From CAZSXU01 sp964610505 (GTDB lineage: Bacteria > Arandabacterota > Arandabacteria > JAGLYR01), in NCBI GenBank assembly GCA_964610505.1, contig CAZSXU010000016.1, positions 1 through 64,000 on the forward strand: 64,000 bases of DNA, in the 5' to 3' direction. Positions 1 through 7,621 of this stretch are shown in pieces. The notes beneath the pieces are model-generated. The model saw only the letters and a list, made by a program, of their open reading frames with translations. It was not told the origin of the DNA and made no database searches. A program made the position numbers and the translations under genes. Each line of letters starts with the position of its first letter. Position 1 is the stretch's first letter.

Positions 1-2
1 AC

Positions 3-665
3 ACACAGCGACCGAACGGCGATTGGTCTCCCGGTAGTGGAATGACCGTCAGTGAGGTGTTCACGGTTCTGTACGCGGCCGAACTGTTGCACAGGGTGTC
101 GTCTACCGAGATGTATCAAGACGAGCTGCGTCGTCGTGCACGCTCTGCGACAACCCGAGCACTGGACTGGCTTGCCAACAATCGTGGCCAAGATCACCTG
201 TGGAAGAGCGGTGTCTTGAAGGATTATAAGTGGGATGGGCTCTTTGCGACGGCGTGGGTCCTGAGCCGGCTTTGTGAAGTGGCCGGGGAAGAGGACAGGT
301 GGCGCATTGTCGTGGAAGAAAGCCTGAGAGCCATGCTCGGCGCCGCTATGGATCCTGCGACATGGGCCAGCTCTGCGCCTGAGCAACGGAGCCGCGTGGA
401 AGCGCGTGTTGCAGCTGCAGCAGCGAAGGTCAGTCGCTGCGCTCCTTGCCTCGGCGATGCCCGGGACCTTGCCCAAACATACGTTGCCGCATGGCGTCCG
501 AAGGCCGAGCGGTGGGTAGCCTCTCTGGGAGCAGATGAGTTGGATGTCTCAACAGCGGTGTTTCTCCTTGAGGGGATGCTTCGTCCAGAGGAATTGCAGT
601 CCATGGGTCGAGAGATTGCGGGCGCCAATCCTGAGTTGTCAGAAGCTGCCGATAGCAGGGACTAG
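3..665 (+). CDS. C-terminal part of an alpha/alpha-toroid (terpene-cyclase/prenyltransferase-repeat-like) protein, 5' truncated by window edge
   Basis: The frame is open from the first bases of the window to a TAG at 663-665, so the ATG at 42 is probably internal. Residues before it read TQRPNGDWSPGSG, which resembles the QW-type repeat (Q..dGsW) of squalene-cyclase and prenyltransferase alpha/alpha toroids. Further helical-repeat features follow (ALDWLANNRG, YKWDGLFATAWVLSRL). No catalytic DxDD or zinc motif is in the visible part, so the reaction is unknown. The gene ends 63 bases before a HEPN-like gene on the same strand and the two may be co-transcribed. Family assignment is by pattern only; a plain hypothetical protein starting at 42 is the alternative. 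Confidence 0.5.
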   Translation, partial: TQRPNGDWSPGSGMTVSEVFTVLYAAELLHRVSSTEMYQDELRRRARSATTRALDWLANNRGQDHLWKSGVLKDYKWDGLFATAWVLSRLCEVAGEEDRWRIVVEESLRAMLGAAMDPATWASSAPEQRSRVEARVAAAAAKVSRCAPCLGDARDLAQTYVAAWRPKAERWVASLGADELDVSTAVFLLEGMLRPEELQSMGREIAGANPELSEAADSRD

Positions 666-728
666 CGGATGTTGTCAGCTAGGTCAAATTACACGTTCTC
701 GGTGTGGCATCACAAGGTGACGTAGCTC

Positions 729-1541
729 TTGGCACTCTGCCACAAGCCGAACAGGTTGGATGCGTCTACCAACCTGCACTCAGAACAGGTGCAGTTGGCC
801 TTGTCTCACAAAGACGAGACCGAGAAATTCGTTGACTACTTCCGTCGGCACCTGCACAGCATAGCCGCGCTGCCGGTGGAATGCGTCTCTACGCCATTGT
901 ATCAGAAGATTCTCTATGTCACGGTCCTTGATGCTCTCTCGAAGTCCGTGTACCCAAGGAGCGGGAACCGCACTCGGATGGTGAGCTTCCTGCGCAAATT
1001 CTCGGAATGGCAGGACGCAGAGAAGGTCAGCTTGACACATCTGGTTCAACTGCTAAAACGTGTGCCCGATCCGGCCTTTGAGGAGCTTCGAACGTTCGCA
1101 GTTGAGACATTCGAAAAGTGGCCTGTTCACAAAGGTGAGATTGTTACTCTCGATGTCGATCCAACTTTCGAAACCGTTCGTAGCAAATGGCCAGTGGAGA
1201 AGGAGCATCGTGTTCCAATAGAGAACGTCTCTCTGGAGTCACTTCAGCACGTGCGTCTCTTCTATACCTACCGTAACAGTCTGGTTCATGAATTGAGAGA
1301 ACCGAGTTTCGGCATGGATCTCTCCCAGAGGCACAAGCCGCACTATCACCTGGTGTCTGACCTCACGACGTACGACACTGTTGGCCTGAAGACCGTTGCT
1401 CTGGTCTACCCAGTGACATTCTTTCGGACACTATGTGACAACGGTCTCTCCAATCTCGCCGCGTACTTGGAGCGAAACGACTTGAACCCATACGATTATT
1501 ATGTCGTTGGCGACTACTGGATTCACGAGCTCAACATCTAG
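729..1541 (+). CDS. HEPN-like hypothetical protein (R-x4-H motif)
   Basis: A 270-aa soluble protein I do not recognise as a named family. The frame can only start at TTG 729 or later (TTG 756 and GTG 789 are in frame), because a stop lies at 723-725; the start is therefore uncertain. Residues R182 to H187 form RNSLVH inside a predicted helix (LFYTYRNSLVHELREP). This matches the R-x4-6-H signature of HEPN RNase domains, which are found in toxins, abortive-infection proteins and other nucleases. The region before it is also helix-rich. There is no signal peptide or membrane segment. It lies between a toroid-like gene and an IS4 remnant, a typical accessory setting. RNase function is inferred from one short motif. 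Confidence 0.5.
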   Translation: MALCHKPNRLDASTNLHSEQVQLALSHKDETEKFVDYFRRHLHSIAALPVECVSTPLYQKILYVTVLDALSKSVYPRSGNRTRMVSFLRKFSEWQDAEKVSLTHLVQLLKRVPDPAFEELRTFAVETFEKWPVHKGEIVTLDVDPTFETVRSKWPVEKEHRVPIENVSLESLQHVRLFYTYRNSLVHELREPSFGMDLSQRHKPHYHLVSDLTTYDTVGLKTVALVYPVTFFRTLCDNGLSNLAAYLERNDLNPYDYYVVGDYWIHELNI

Positions 1542-1640
1542 ACTAGGTGCATTCCGGACGGCACATCTATTTAATACCCTCGTGATAATTCGGGGAGTGA
1601 CGCGAGGTGGATTCCTTTAGCGCCGGGAGGGTATGGCCAG

Positions 1641-1661
1641 GGAGAATAGGGGTCAGCCACC
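1641..1661 (+). repeat. 21-bp direct repeat, left copy
   Basis: Left copy of a 21-bp sequence with core GAATAGGGGTCAGCCACC. The second copy at 2066-2086 has one difference (T to C). The two copies are in the same orientation, 425 bp apart, around the transposase remnant. Direct rather than inverted orientation suggests recombination or two insertions of a short mobile repeat, not the two ends of one IS. Confidence 0.7.
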
Positions 1662-1673
1662 ACGGCTGTCCGG

Positions 1674-2102
1674 TTATAGATCGAATAATGTCAGTTGGTT
1701 ATAAGGGGCCTCCTTGTGAGTTTGGGAATCCACCACTGCAAGTGCTTGTGAAATGGGAGTTGTCTCGAAGATCGAGACGCTGAGAAACTGTAGAATTGTG
1801 TAGAGGCTGTGTTCGAGTCCGAGTTCTTTCTTGATGATCGCCACGAGGACATAGACAGTAACGGCGATCCAGATTTGCGTCTTCACGGCGTTCTGGGAGG
1901 TACCGTAGAAGGACTTGATTCGGAGGTGTTGCTTTATCCACCTGAAGAAGAGTTCCACTTTCCATCTCGCCTTGTACAACTGTGCGATGACGTTGGTGGC
2001 GAGGGTGAAGTTGTTGGTGAGCAAAACAAGGCGGTTGTTGGTATCGGCATCGTAGTGATGAATTCGGAGAATAGGGGCCAGCCACCTATTTTGATCAGCC
2101 AT
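1674..2102 (-). pseudogene. Truncated IS4-family DDE transposase (C-terminal remnant)
   Basis: Only the last roughly 130 residues of an IS4-type transposase remain. The Y-(2)-R-(3)-E-(6)-K signature is visible as YKARWKVELFFRWIK, followed by HLRIKSFYGTSQNAVKTQIW and the family-typical ending NQLTLFD. The N-terminal half with the first two catalytic aspartates is missing, so the protein cannot be active. Homology begins around LRIHHYD, directly beside the right copy of a 21-bp direct repeat (2066-2086), so the break probably lies at the repeat. No complete terminal inverted repeats were found. This is a decayed IS marking an accessory region. Confidence 0.85.
2066..2086 (+). repeat. 21-bp direct repeat, right copy
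   Basis: Right copy of the 21-bp repeat at 1641-1661 (20 of 21 bases identical). It sits at the point where similarity to IS4 transposases stops on the minus strand and reads through as NRWLAPIL in the remnant frame. It may be the deletion junction. Confidence 0.7.
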
Positions 2103-2176
2103 ATCTCAACGCCCTCGTCTTCTTCGATCTTCCGACGGCCGGGAACGCAGGCGGATTCTCTCGCTGGAGTATTCTA

Positions 2177-2893
2177 ATGAAGACCACTCTCTTCCTCGCA
2201 CACCTTGCAGGTGTATGTGGCGTCTGGGCCCTTGCCGTGACGGGGTGCAGCCCCGGAGGGACGCGGGCGGAAGGTGTGGGCAGCGAGGTGCGGCTTGACG
2301 GATCGGAGAAAGCAGTCCGGGATTCCCTCGATATCCGTTTGGAAGCCACCATTGACAAGGGCTACCTCTACATCAAGGGCAACTACATCCCCGGACCCTA
2401 CCACCTGGTCCTGGATGGAGATACCGTCCGGGTCAACGGGATTCCCGTAGAGCCGCTGAGGTACAGGCCCGGTCCTCCGCGTCCACGGCCCCCGAGGTCA
2501 GAGGCGGATCTTCTCAATGAAGCTGTTGCTCGAGAGGGATACAGGCTCTTCGACAGACTCAGGGCTGAAGACACTTCCACGGAGGTCTTGCAAGACAGTG
2601 TGACGGCTTTCTTCCTGCGAAGCGGCCGGGTCGAGTCCGTGGATGTGAACGGCAGCGGGGTGACTCCTCATTGGAAGGACGGCTACTGGCCCGGACACGG
2701 AATCTTCCCCGCAGTTGATATTCCGGCGAGTTTCAAGGATCCGGTTCTCAGAAGGCGTCGGGCTTTCGATCGCTGGAGACACACACTTGACACCGGCATG
2801 ATCATTGGAGTGGTGCCGGGGCAAGTCCCTAAAGAGGGAAAGGGGTGGACTTCTGGGGACAGGATACCAATAAGACACTTTCGTGATAACTGA
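2177..2893 (+). CDS. Hypothetical lipoprotein
   Basis: 238 aa. ATG 2177 is preceded by GGAG at an 8-base spacing. The N-terminus is a lipoprotein signal: a hydrophobic stretch and the lipobox AVTGC, so the mature protein should be lipid-anchored at the cell envelope. A proline-rich linker (RYRPGPPRPRPP) lies near residues 96-110, and the remainder is hydrophilic with no recognised domain. It stands alone after the IS4 remnant and before a 456-base gap. Secretion is supported by the signal; function is unknown. Confidence 0.7.
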   Translation: MKTTLFLAHLAGVCGVWALAVTGCSPGGTRAEGVGSEVRLDGSEKAVRDSLDIRLEATIDKGYLYIKGNYIPGPYHLVLDGDTVRVNGIPVEPLRYRPGPPRPRPPRSEADLLNEAVAREGYRLFDRLRAEDTSTEVLQDSVTAFFLRSGRVESVDVNGSGVTPHWKDGYWPGHGIFPAVDIPASFKDPVLRRRRAFDRWRHTLDTGMIIGVVPGQVPKEGKGWTSGDRIPIRHFRDN

Positions 2894-3349
2894 GCCAATG
2901 TACCGTGTGGCAGCAGGTTTGGCAGAACCGCTTGAGAACCGAGGCTGCGTAGCGGGCCATGGGAAGGTCCGAAATGAGTATCCTGTCACCGGAATATGTC
3001 ACCGGAATATCCCCGGCTGAGAGTTGCTCCCTGGTTGTCCGGCCGGCCCTTCGTTCGCCCTCTCGCCACGTCGCCTTGTCCACCCGTGTCGGTGTCCAGC
3101 CTTGCAGGACGGGGAGATAGAGGCTAAGATTCCAACGACCGGAGTGCTGGGCCGGTAGGCGAGGCTGCCGGGAGTCTTGTGCCGGTCATTCTACGTTCTG
3201 TTGGGCTGCACTCGGGGGCGCTGAGTCGTGTCGGATTGGGCCACGGATGCTCACTCCGGAGGATATATGAAGTGTGGATTCATACTACGGCGAAGCGGAT
3301 TTCTACAGCAGTCCTTCCTTCCGAACCGGGCCAGTGAATGGAGAGTCAA
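2894..3349. other. Intergenic gap with a 13-bp tandem duplication
   Basis: About 450 bases with no credible gene on either strand. The only structure seen is a perfect 13-bp tandem duplication, GTCACCGGAATAT at 2985-2997 and 2998-3010. A promoter for the esterase-like gene downstream is expected here, but no convincing -35/-10 pair was found. Confidence 0.6.
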
Positions 3350-4543
3350 ATGAGATCTGTGGCCTTCGCTACCATGCCCCTGGCTGTGCTTCTGGCCATC
3401 TCGATCGCGGGCGGTCTTCTCGTTGCCGCACCTGCCGTCTCGCAGGAAGCACGCGACGGTGAACCGGTTCCGATCGGCACGTTCAAACAACTGCACTCGG
3501 ATGTGTTGGACGAGGACCGGTTGCTGCTCGTATGTCTGCCTCGGGATTACGAAGAGAGTTTGATGTCCTATCCGGTTCTGTTCGTTCTCTACGGTGACCA
3601 GGTACGCGGCTACTTTGCCGAGGCAGTGCATATCGTGGACCGGCTCTCCGAGGAGGGCAGCATACCGAAGATGATCATCGTGGGCGTAGCCAACGTTGAT
3701 CGGTACCGGGATCTCTCGCCCGTCGGGCGGCAGGGGAGGTCGAGCGGCATCGAGCCCTTCTTTCGTTTTGTCGCCGAGGAACTCGTCCCCTTCCTCGAGA
3801 GCGAGTACAGGACCAAGGACTACCGAGTGCTTATGGGTCCGCAGGCCGGCGCTGCATTCGGACTCTACGCCCTTGCGAAAAGGCAGGGGCTCTTCGATGC
3901 ATTCGTTATCGAGAATCCGTTCCGCTCGGCACCCGTTCACGATGTGCTGACGGCGATGATGGAGGAACTCGTGGATGAGGGACTCGCATCACCCGCGTTT
4001 CTCCACATCACCTGTCCCGACAGCGAAGGCCGCGTCGACAAGACGGTCGAGGTCGAGTACGTGCGACGCTTTCAGAAGATGATCGCTGACAAGAGCCCGC
4101 GTGGCCTGACGCTCATCACCGACTACATCGAGAACAACGAGGATTTCCTTCCGCCGCTGAAGTTGAAGGAAGGGCTCCGCGATCTGTTTCGCGAGTACAG
4201 GTTCCCCGATCGTCGCGAGGTGCAGGGCCTTGCCGACATCAGGGCGCACTACGCTGCGCTGTCCGAGCGACTTGGGTTTGAGGTCGACGTTCCCGAGAGG
4301 ACGCTTGCCTCCAAGGCGGATGATCTGAGCGCGAGGGGCGCGGTCGATTCGGCGATGGAGGTTCTCGACTACCTAATCGAGGTATACCCAGCGTCGGTGG
4401 ACGGCTACTGGCGGCTTGCGAATCTCCACCGAGAGCGAGGCAACCGCGAGACGGCGATCGACTACTACCGCAAGTGCCTCGAGATCATCCCACACCTGCG
4501 TCCCGCGCTCCACTGGATAGAGAAACTGGAGGCGCAGCAGTAG
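3350..4543 (+). CDS. Secreted esterase-like alpha/beta-hydrolase with C-terminal TPR, nucleophile replaced
   Basis: The start is ATG 3350 rather than ATG 3338, because a GGAG lies six bases before 3350. The product opens with a signal peptide (MPLAVLLAISIAGGLLVAAPAVSQ). Residues about 40-270 follow the putative esterase (Fes/esterase D type) pattern: LPRDYEESLMSYPVLFVLYGD and FVAEELVPFLESEYRT. Where active members have the G-x-S-x-G nucleophile elbow, this protein reads GPQAG, with Gln165 in place of serine. The C-terminal part (LANLHRERGNRETAIDYYRKCL) is a TPR, as in several esterase-TPR fusions. It is probably a catalytically dead binding protein in the periplasm. The family call is good; the loss of activity is inferred from one residue. 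Confidence 0.75.
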   Translation: MRSVAFATMPLAVLLAISIAGGLLVAAPAVSQEARDGEPVPIGTFKQLHSDVLDEDRLLLVCLPRDYEESLMSYPVLFVLYGDQVRGYFAEAVHIVDRLSEEGSIPKMIIVGVANVDRYRDLSPVGRQGRSSGIEPFFRFVAEELVPFLESEYRTKDYRVLMGPQAGAAFGLYALAKRQGLFDAFVIENPFRSAPVHDVLTAMMEELVDEGLASPAFLHITCPDSEGRVDKTVEVEYVRRFQKMIADKSPRGLTLITDYIENNEDFLPPLKLKEGLRDLFREYRFPDRREVQGLADIRAHYAALSERLGFEVDVPERTLASKADDLSARGAVDSAMEVLDYLIEVYPASVDGYWRLANLHRERGNRETAIDYYRKCLEIIPHLRPALHWIEKLEAQQ

Positions 4544-4600
4544 CAGCTAGAGTGCAGCGCGAGAGCCGCCGTCCGATTGGCGGCATCGGAGGATCAGATC

Positions 4601-5539
4601 GTGACAGATGAAACAGCCGATCTTCAGGGCAAGGAACGCTTCCACTTCGCGGATCACCCGTGGTTATCGCTCGCCACGTTCCTTGTAATGTCTGTGTTCG
4701 TGCTCGCTCTAACGGCGACCGTCACGTTCGGGGTGCTTGCGTTCCCGGAAACGTCTCGGCTTGCGGGAGCGGCCCACTCGACCGTCGCGCATATCCTCAC
4801 GCTCTTCATCCTCGTACCATTTGTCCTCCGGATTCCGAAGGGGAAGCGATCGTTCACGGAATACCTGAATGACATCGGATTCAGCAGAATCCGCCCGATC
4901 GGCCGTCTCGTCCTCCTGGCTCTGTCCTGCTACGCCATTCTGGCCTTGTGCCAGGCAACCTCCTCTGTCGTCTACCGGCTTTCGGAGGGCCTCCCCGTGA
5001 CGTGGATCTTCCTTCGGAGTGTCTTTGACGTTTCAGGGGATCTGCCGCCCAGGTCGCAGAGCCTGCTCGTTTCGCTGCCGTCGGTCTTCGAAGAGGTGGG
5101 GTCGCGGGGCGTCATGGTGACTCTGTTCCTCGCCACGTATTCGAGACGGAAGTCCATCGCTGCCTGTGCGGCCGGGTTCGCGGTCCTGCATCTCCTGAAT
5201 CTGCTCAGCGGCCGCGAGGCGGTGTGGGTGCTGGGGCAGCTCGGATGGGCGTTCACCATGGGGATCTTCTACGGGTACCTGTTCGTGAAGACCGGGAGCC
5301 TGATCCCTCCGATGCTGGTTCACTACCTCGGCAACGTCTTCGTCGGGTCGCTGACCTCGTACATGCAGGAGACGGCGCCAGTCGCCGTTCAGGCCGTCTA
5401 CGGCGTGGTGTTCAGCTTCGGAGTCATCCCGGTCGTGCTCATGATTCTGTGGATCCGGTTCTTCGCGCGGAAGTGGCCTTTCCCGCACGAGCTGGGGACA
5501 TCCGGGGGACTCGGAGTTGGCGCTAATTGGGGACGCTAA
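4601..5539 (+). CDS. CPBP-family intramembrane glutamic metalloprotease (CAAX/Abi type)
   Basis: Multi-pass membrane protein of 312 aa. GTG 4601 is chosen over TTG 4577 because a full GGAGG (4588-4592) lies eight bases upstream. The three CPBP motifs are present: EEVGSR (E164, E165, R169), FAVLH (H197) and HYLGN (H241, N245), which form the metal-binding and catalytic site of Rce1/Abi-like proteases. Known members cleave prenylated or membrane peptides, or serve in bacteriocin immunity; the substrate here is unknown. The last codons (ANWGR-stop) come from a 13-bp tandem repeat, so the native C-terminus may have been replaced. It follows the esterase-like gene by 57 bases. Confidence 0.88.
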   Translation: MTDETADLQGKERFHFADHPWLSLATFLVMSVFVLALTATVTFGVLAFPETSRLAGAAHSTVAHILTLFILVPFVLRIPKGKRSFTEYLNDIGFSRIRPIGRLVLLALSCYAILALCQATSSVVYRLSEGLPVTWIFLRSVFDVSGDLPPRSQSLLVSLPSVFEEVGSRGVMVTLFLATYSRRKSIAACAAGFAVLHLLNLLSGREAVWVLGQLGWAFTMGIFYGYLFVKTGSLIPPMLVHYLGNVFVGSLTSYMQETAPVAVQAVYGVVFSFGVIPVVLMILWIRFFARKWPFPHELGTSGGLGVGANWGR

Positions 5540-5547
5540 TTGGGGAC
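5522..5547 (+). repeat. 13-bp perfect tandem repeat spanning the CPBP stop codon
   Basis: GCTAATTGGGGAC occurs at 5522-5534 and again at 5535-5547. The protease stop codon (TAA 5537-5539) lies inside the second unit. The TAATTGGGGACAG core resembles sequences found at ends of small mobile elements in other genomes (recalled, not searched). Confidence 0.75.
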
Positions 5548-5676
5548 AGACTACTCAATAGAGGTACACTCTGATAGACGTGGAAATAACGCCGAGCGGC
5601 GAGCCACGAAGATACGTTTCGCAGTCTGTCCGGAAAACCAAGGGCTGGGAGCGGGGGCTAGTGACGAGGGCGAGGG

Positions 5677-5773
5677 GGATTCGCCCCTGATGGGTCTTGC
5701 AGAGCAGCAGCACAGCGGATAAGGTTCCAGCAGGACGCAAGACCAGAACTGCTCAATCACAGGGGGCGAATCC
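5677..5773 (+). promoter_or_regulatory. Structured RNA leader candidate enclosing the DUF3303 ribosome-binding site
   Basis: Bases 5677-5689 (GGATTCGCCCCTG) can pair with 5760-5773 (CAGGGGGCGAATCC) with one bulged base. The 3' strand of that helix carries the G-rich Shine-Dalgarno and ends one base before the ATG at 5774. Inside, 5693-5700 (GGTCTTGC) pairs with 5737-5744 (GCAAGACC). 5702-5707 (GAGCAG) can pair with 5749-5754 (CTGCTC), which would make a pseudoknot with the inner helix. This could be a cis-regulatory RNA that hides the ribosome site. It could instead be a decayed palindromic repeat of the GGGGCGAATC type that happened to land before the gene. Confidence 0.4.
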
Positions 5774-6025
5774 ATGCCGCTATACATGGTCATCGAAACC
5801 TTTCTGCCCGGCTGTTTGGGCAAGGCGTACGCCAGGTTCTACGAGAAGGGACGGATGCAGCCGGACGGGTTGGAGTATGTGGACAGCTGGCTCGAGAAGG
5901 ACGGGAACCGGTGTTTTCAACTGATGCGTACCGACGATCGGGCGCTGTTCCGGGAGTGGCTACAGCACTGGGACGACGTCATGGCGTGTGAGATCATTGA
6001 AATCGGAGAAAAGCCCAAGCCTTGA
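5774..6025 (+). CDS. DUF3303 domain-containing protein
   Basis: 83 aa, close to the usual size of this small family. It begins MPLYMVIETF and contains the typical YARFYEKGRMQPDGLEYVDSW and CFQLMRTDDRALFREWLQHW patterns. No biochemical role is established; the fold is probably a ferredoxin-like dimer similar to EthD or muconolactone-isomerase proteins (inferred). ATG 5774 sits directly after a G-rich ribosome site that is part of a long-range helix (5677-5773). It is preceded by the CPBP protease and followed by a membrane protein gene, with no sign of an operon. Confidence 0.8.
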   Translation: MPLYMVIETFLPGCLGKAYARFYEKGRMQPDGLEYVDSWLEKDGNRCFQLMRTDDRALFREWLQHWDDVMACEIIEIGEKPKP

Positions 6026-6077
6026 GGCGCTGCAGGACCCTCACCCTGGCTATCGTTGCTTCCGCGCCGACAGCCTT

Positions 6078-6098
6078 CCCTCTCCCAGAGGGAGAGGG
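6078..6098. repeat. Perfect palindrome CCCTCTCCC-AGA-GGGAGAGGG
   Basis: A nine-base stem (6078-6086 with 6090-6098) and three-base loop, 53 bases after the DUF3303 stop. There is no T-run after it, so it looks more like a dispersed palindromic repeat than an intrinsic terminator. The rest of 6026-6257 holds nothing else I can identify. Confidence 0.6.
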
Positions 6099-6257
6099 TC
6101 CCTGTCGAAGGCGGGTGATCCTGGGGCTTGTCGCGCTCTCGCGCACTCTCGCCCTCGCCTGATCGTCCGTAACCAACTACCCCGCGAAGCGTACTAACAG
6201 GTAGCAAGCACCTCATGGTTTCGAGATCGGTTTCCCCTGCTGAAAGAAGGGATCGCC

Positions 6258-6641
6258 ATGGCCGGGAAGATGTTTCCGATTTCTCTCGCAGTCCTCATTG
6301 TCGGCTTCGCCGGCGGGTATGTGATTGAGCATTCGACGATGAGTTTCGTGCTCTACCATCTGGGAGGTCTGGGCGCGATTTCTGTTCTGGCGTCGGTTAC
6401 CGCTGCGATCGCTGCGAGAAAGGGACGCGGGTACCGTCGACCGTATCTCCTGGCGCTCGTGCCGGCCATCGTCGTCGGCCTCATCGCCGCCTATCTCGTT
6501 CCCCCGGCTGCCGGTGAAGGCAGGCCGGCCGCCTGCGGCGGCTCGGTAAGTCTGCTCCTTGGTTTTGCTGCTCTCGCCTATTGGGCCGTCGTGCGGCCGA
6601 AGGGCGAACAGCAGGCTGGTCGGAAAGAGGTTGCGTCTTGA
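6258..6641 (+). CDS. Small four-helix membrane protein, hypothetical
   Basis: 127 aa with four hydrophobic segments (near residues 5-20, 28-50, 63-83 and 95-112) and a charged C-terminal tail (RPKGEQQAGRKEVAS). The ATG at 6258 has AAGGGATCGCC upstream, an acceptable ribosome site. No named family is recognised. It stands alone: the next gene begins 140 bases later and belongs to a different operon. Directly after its stop lies one arm of a dispersed repeat (AATCTGTGCAATCTGTG, 6641-6657). Confidence 0.6.
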   Translation: MAGKMFPISLAVLIVGFAGGYVIEHSTMSFVLYHLGGLGAISVLASVTAAIAARKGRGYRRPYLLALVPAIVVGLIAAYLVPPAAGEGRPAACGGSVSLLLGFAALAYWAVVRPKGEQQAGRKEVAS

Positions 6642-6659
6642 ATCTGTGCAATCTGTGAC
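6640..6659. repeat. Relic end of the CAGATT repeat family
   Basis: GAATCTGTGCAATCTGTGAC, just after the stop of the membrane-protein gene, matches the right terminus of the repeats at 23992-24220, 24826-24915, 27689-27919 and 56540-56779. No matching left end is nearby, so this is a solo terminus. Confidence 0.55.
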
Positions 6660-6781
6660 CGGCCTTGGGGCTGCCCCGCCGTCCCGGCTCTCCTTTCCAC
6701 TGGAAATCCTACCCCGATAATGCTACTCTGGGCCGCTACAGACGCTGTCTGACAGGGTCGAGCAGTCAAAAGGGGGTCCGT

Positions 6782-7621
6782 TTGCTTTCTCCCTTCACCT
6801 ATGTCAAGCCTCAGAGCCTCGAGGAAGTCGGCGCGCTCCTGGCCGAGCACGGCGAGAATGCGAGCATTCTCGCCGGCGGGACCGACCTTCTGGTCGGTAT
6901 GCAGATCGGGGAATTCTCACCCGACGTCCTGATCGACGTCAAAGGGATACCCGAGCTTCGGGAGATCCGTATCGACGGCGACCGGCTGTCCATCGGCGCC
7001 GCCGTCCGGGTGAACGATCTGCTGGAATCGGCCGAGGTGGCCGCTCGGTTTCCCATCCTCATCCAGACCGCCCTTCGCATGGCGTCCCACCAGATTCGGA
7101 ATCGCGCCACCGTCGTGGGAAACCTCTGCAACGCCTCTCCGGCGGCGGACATGGGCGCCGCGCTCCTGGTCCTCAATGCCGACGTCAAGATCCTGGGCCC
7201 CAACGGCGAGAAGCTCCTGCCGCTCGATGAGTTCTTCACGGGCTGCAAGACCTGTGCGCTGGGTCCCGGGGAATGGGTGGCGGCCGTGGAAGCCGACACG
7301 CCTCCTCCGGGAACGCGGATGGGATTCCTCAAACACGCGCGCGTCCGGGGTCCCGATCTCTCGACCGTCAACTGCGCGGGCATCGTCACGCCCGACGGAT
7401 CTCTGTCTCTCGTTCTGGGCGCCGTGGCCGAAACCCCCGTCCGCCTCTCGGATCTCGATTTCGGGAACGAGAACGACGTGATCGACCGGGTCGCGGCCGC
7501 GGTTCGTCCCATCGACGACGTACGCGGTTCGGCCGAGTATCGGATGGATCTGGCCCGTCTTCTGGCCCGGCGGATGCTCGATACACTTGCTGGAAACCGC
7601 AGGGAGGGTGAAGGCTGTTGA
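6782..7621 (+). CDS. Molybdenum hydroxylase FAD-binding subunit (xanthine dehydrogenase family, XdhB/CoxM type)
   Basis: The medium, FAD-carrying subunit that passes electrons from the 2Fe-2S subunit to the final acceptor. TTG 6782 is chosen because AAAGGGGG lies five bases upstream and family members begin SPFTYVKP.SLEEV; the frame extends further upstream but without similarity. FAD contacts are clear: ILAGGTDLLVGMQIG (residues about 31-45) and QIRNRATVVGNLCNASPAAD (about 105-124). Its 279 aa match the usual 270-300. The stop overlaps the next start as TTGA (7618-7621), so translation is coupled to the iron-sulfur subunit. Confidence 0.93.
   Translation: MLSPFTYVKPQSLEEVGALLAEHGENASILAGGTDLLVGMQIGEFSPDVLIDVKGIPELREIRIDGDRLSIGAAVRVNDLLESAEVAARFPILIQTALRMASHQIRNRATVVGNLCNASPAADMGAALLVLNADVKILGPNGEKLLPLDEFFTGCKTCALGPGEWVAAVEADTPPPGTRMGFLKHARVRGPDLSTVNCAGIVTPDGSLSLVLGAVAETPVRLSDLDFGNENDVIDRVAAAVRPIDDVRGSAEYRMDLARLLARRMLDTLAGNRREGEGC

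Noticed and set aside
5540..5722. 60-codon frame after the CPBP gene
   Set aside because: It begins inside the tandem repeat, has no ribosome site and reads through the structured leader; no similarity seen.
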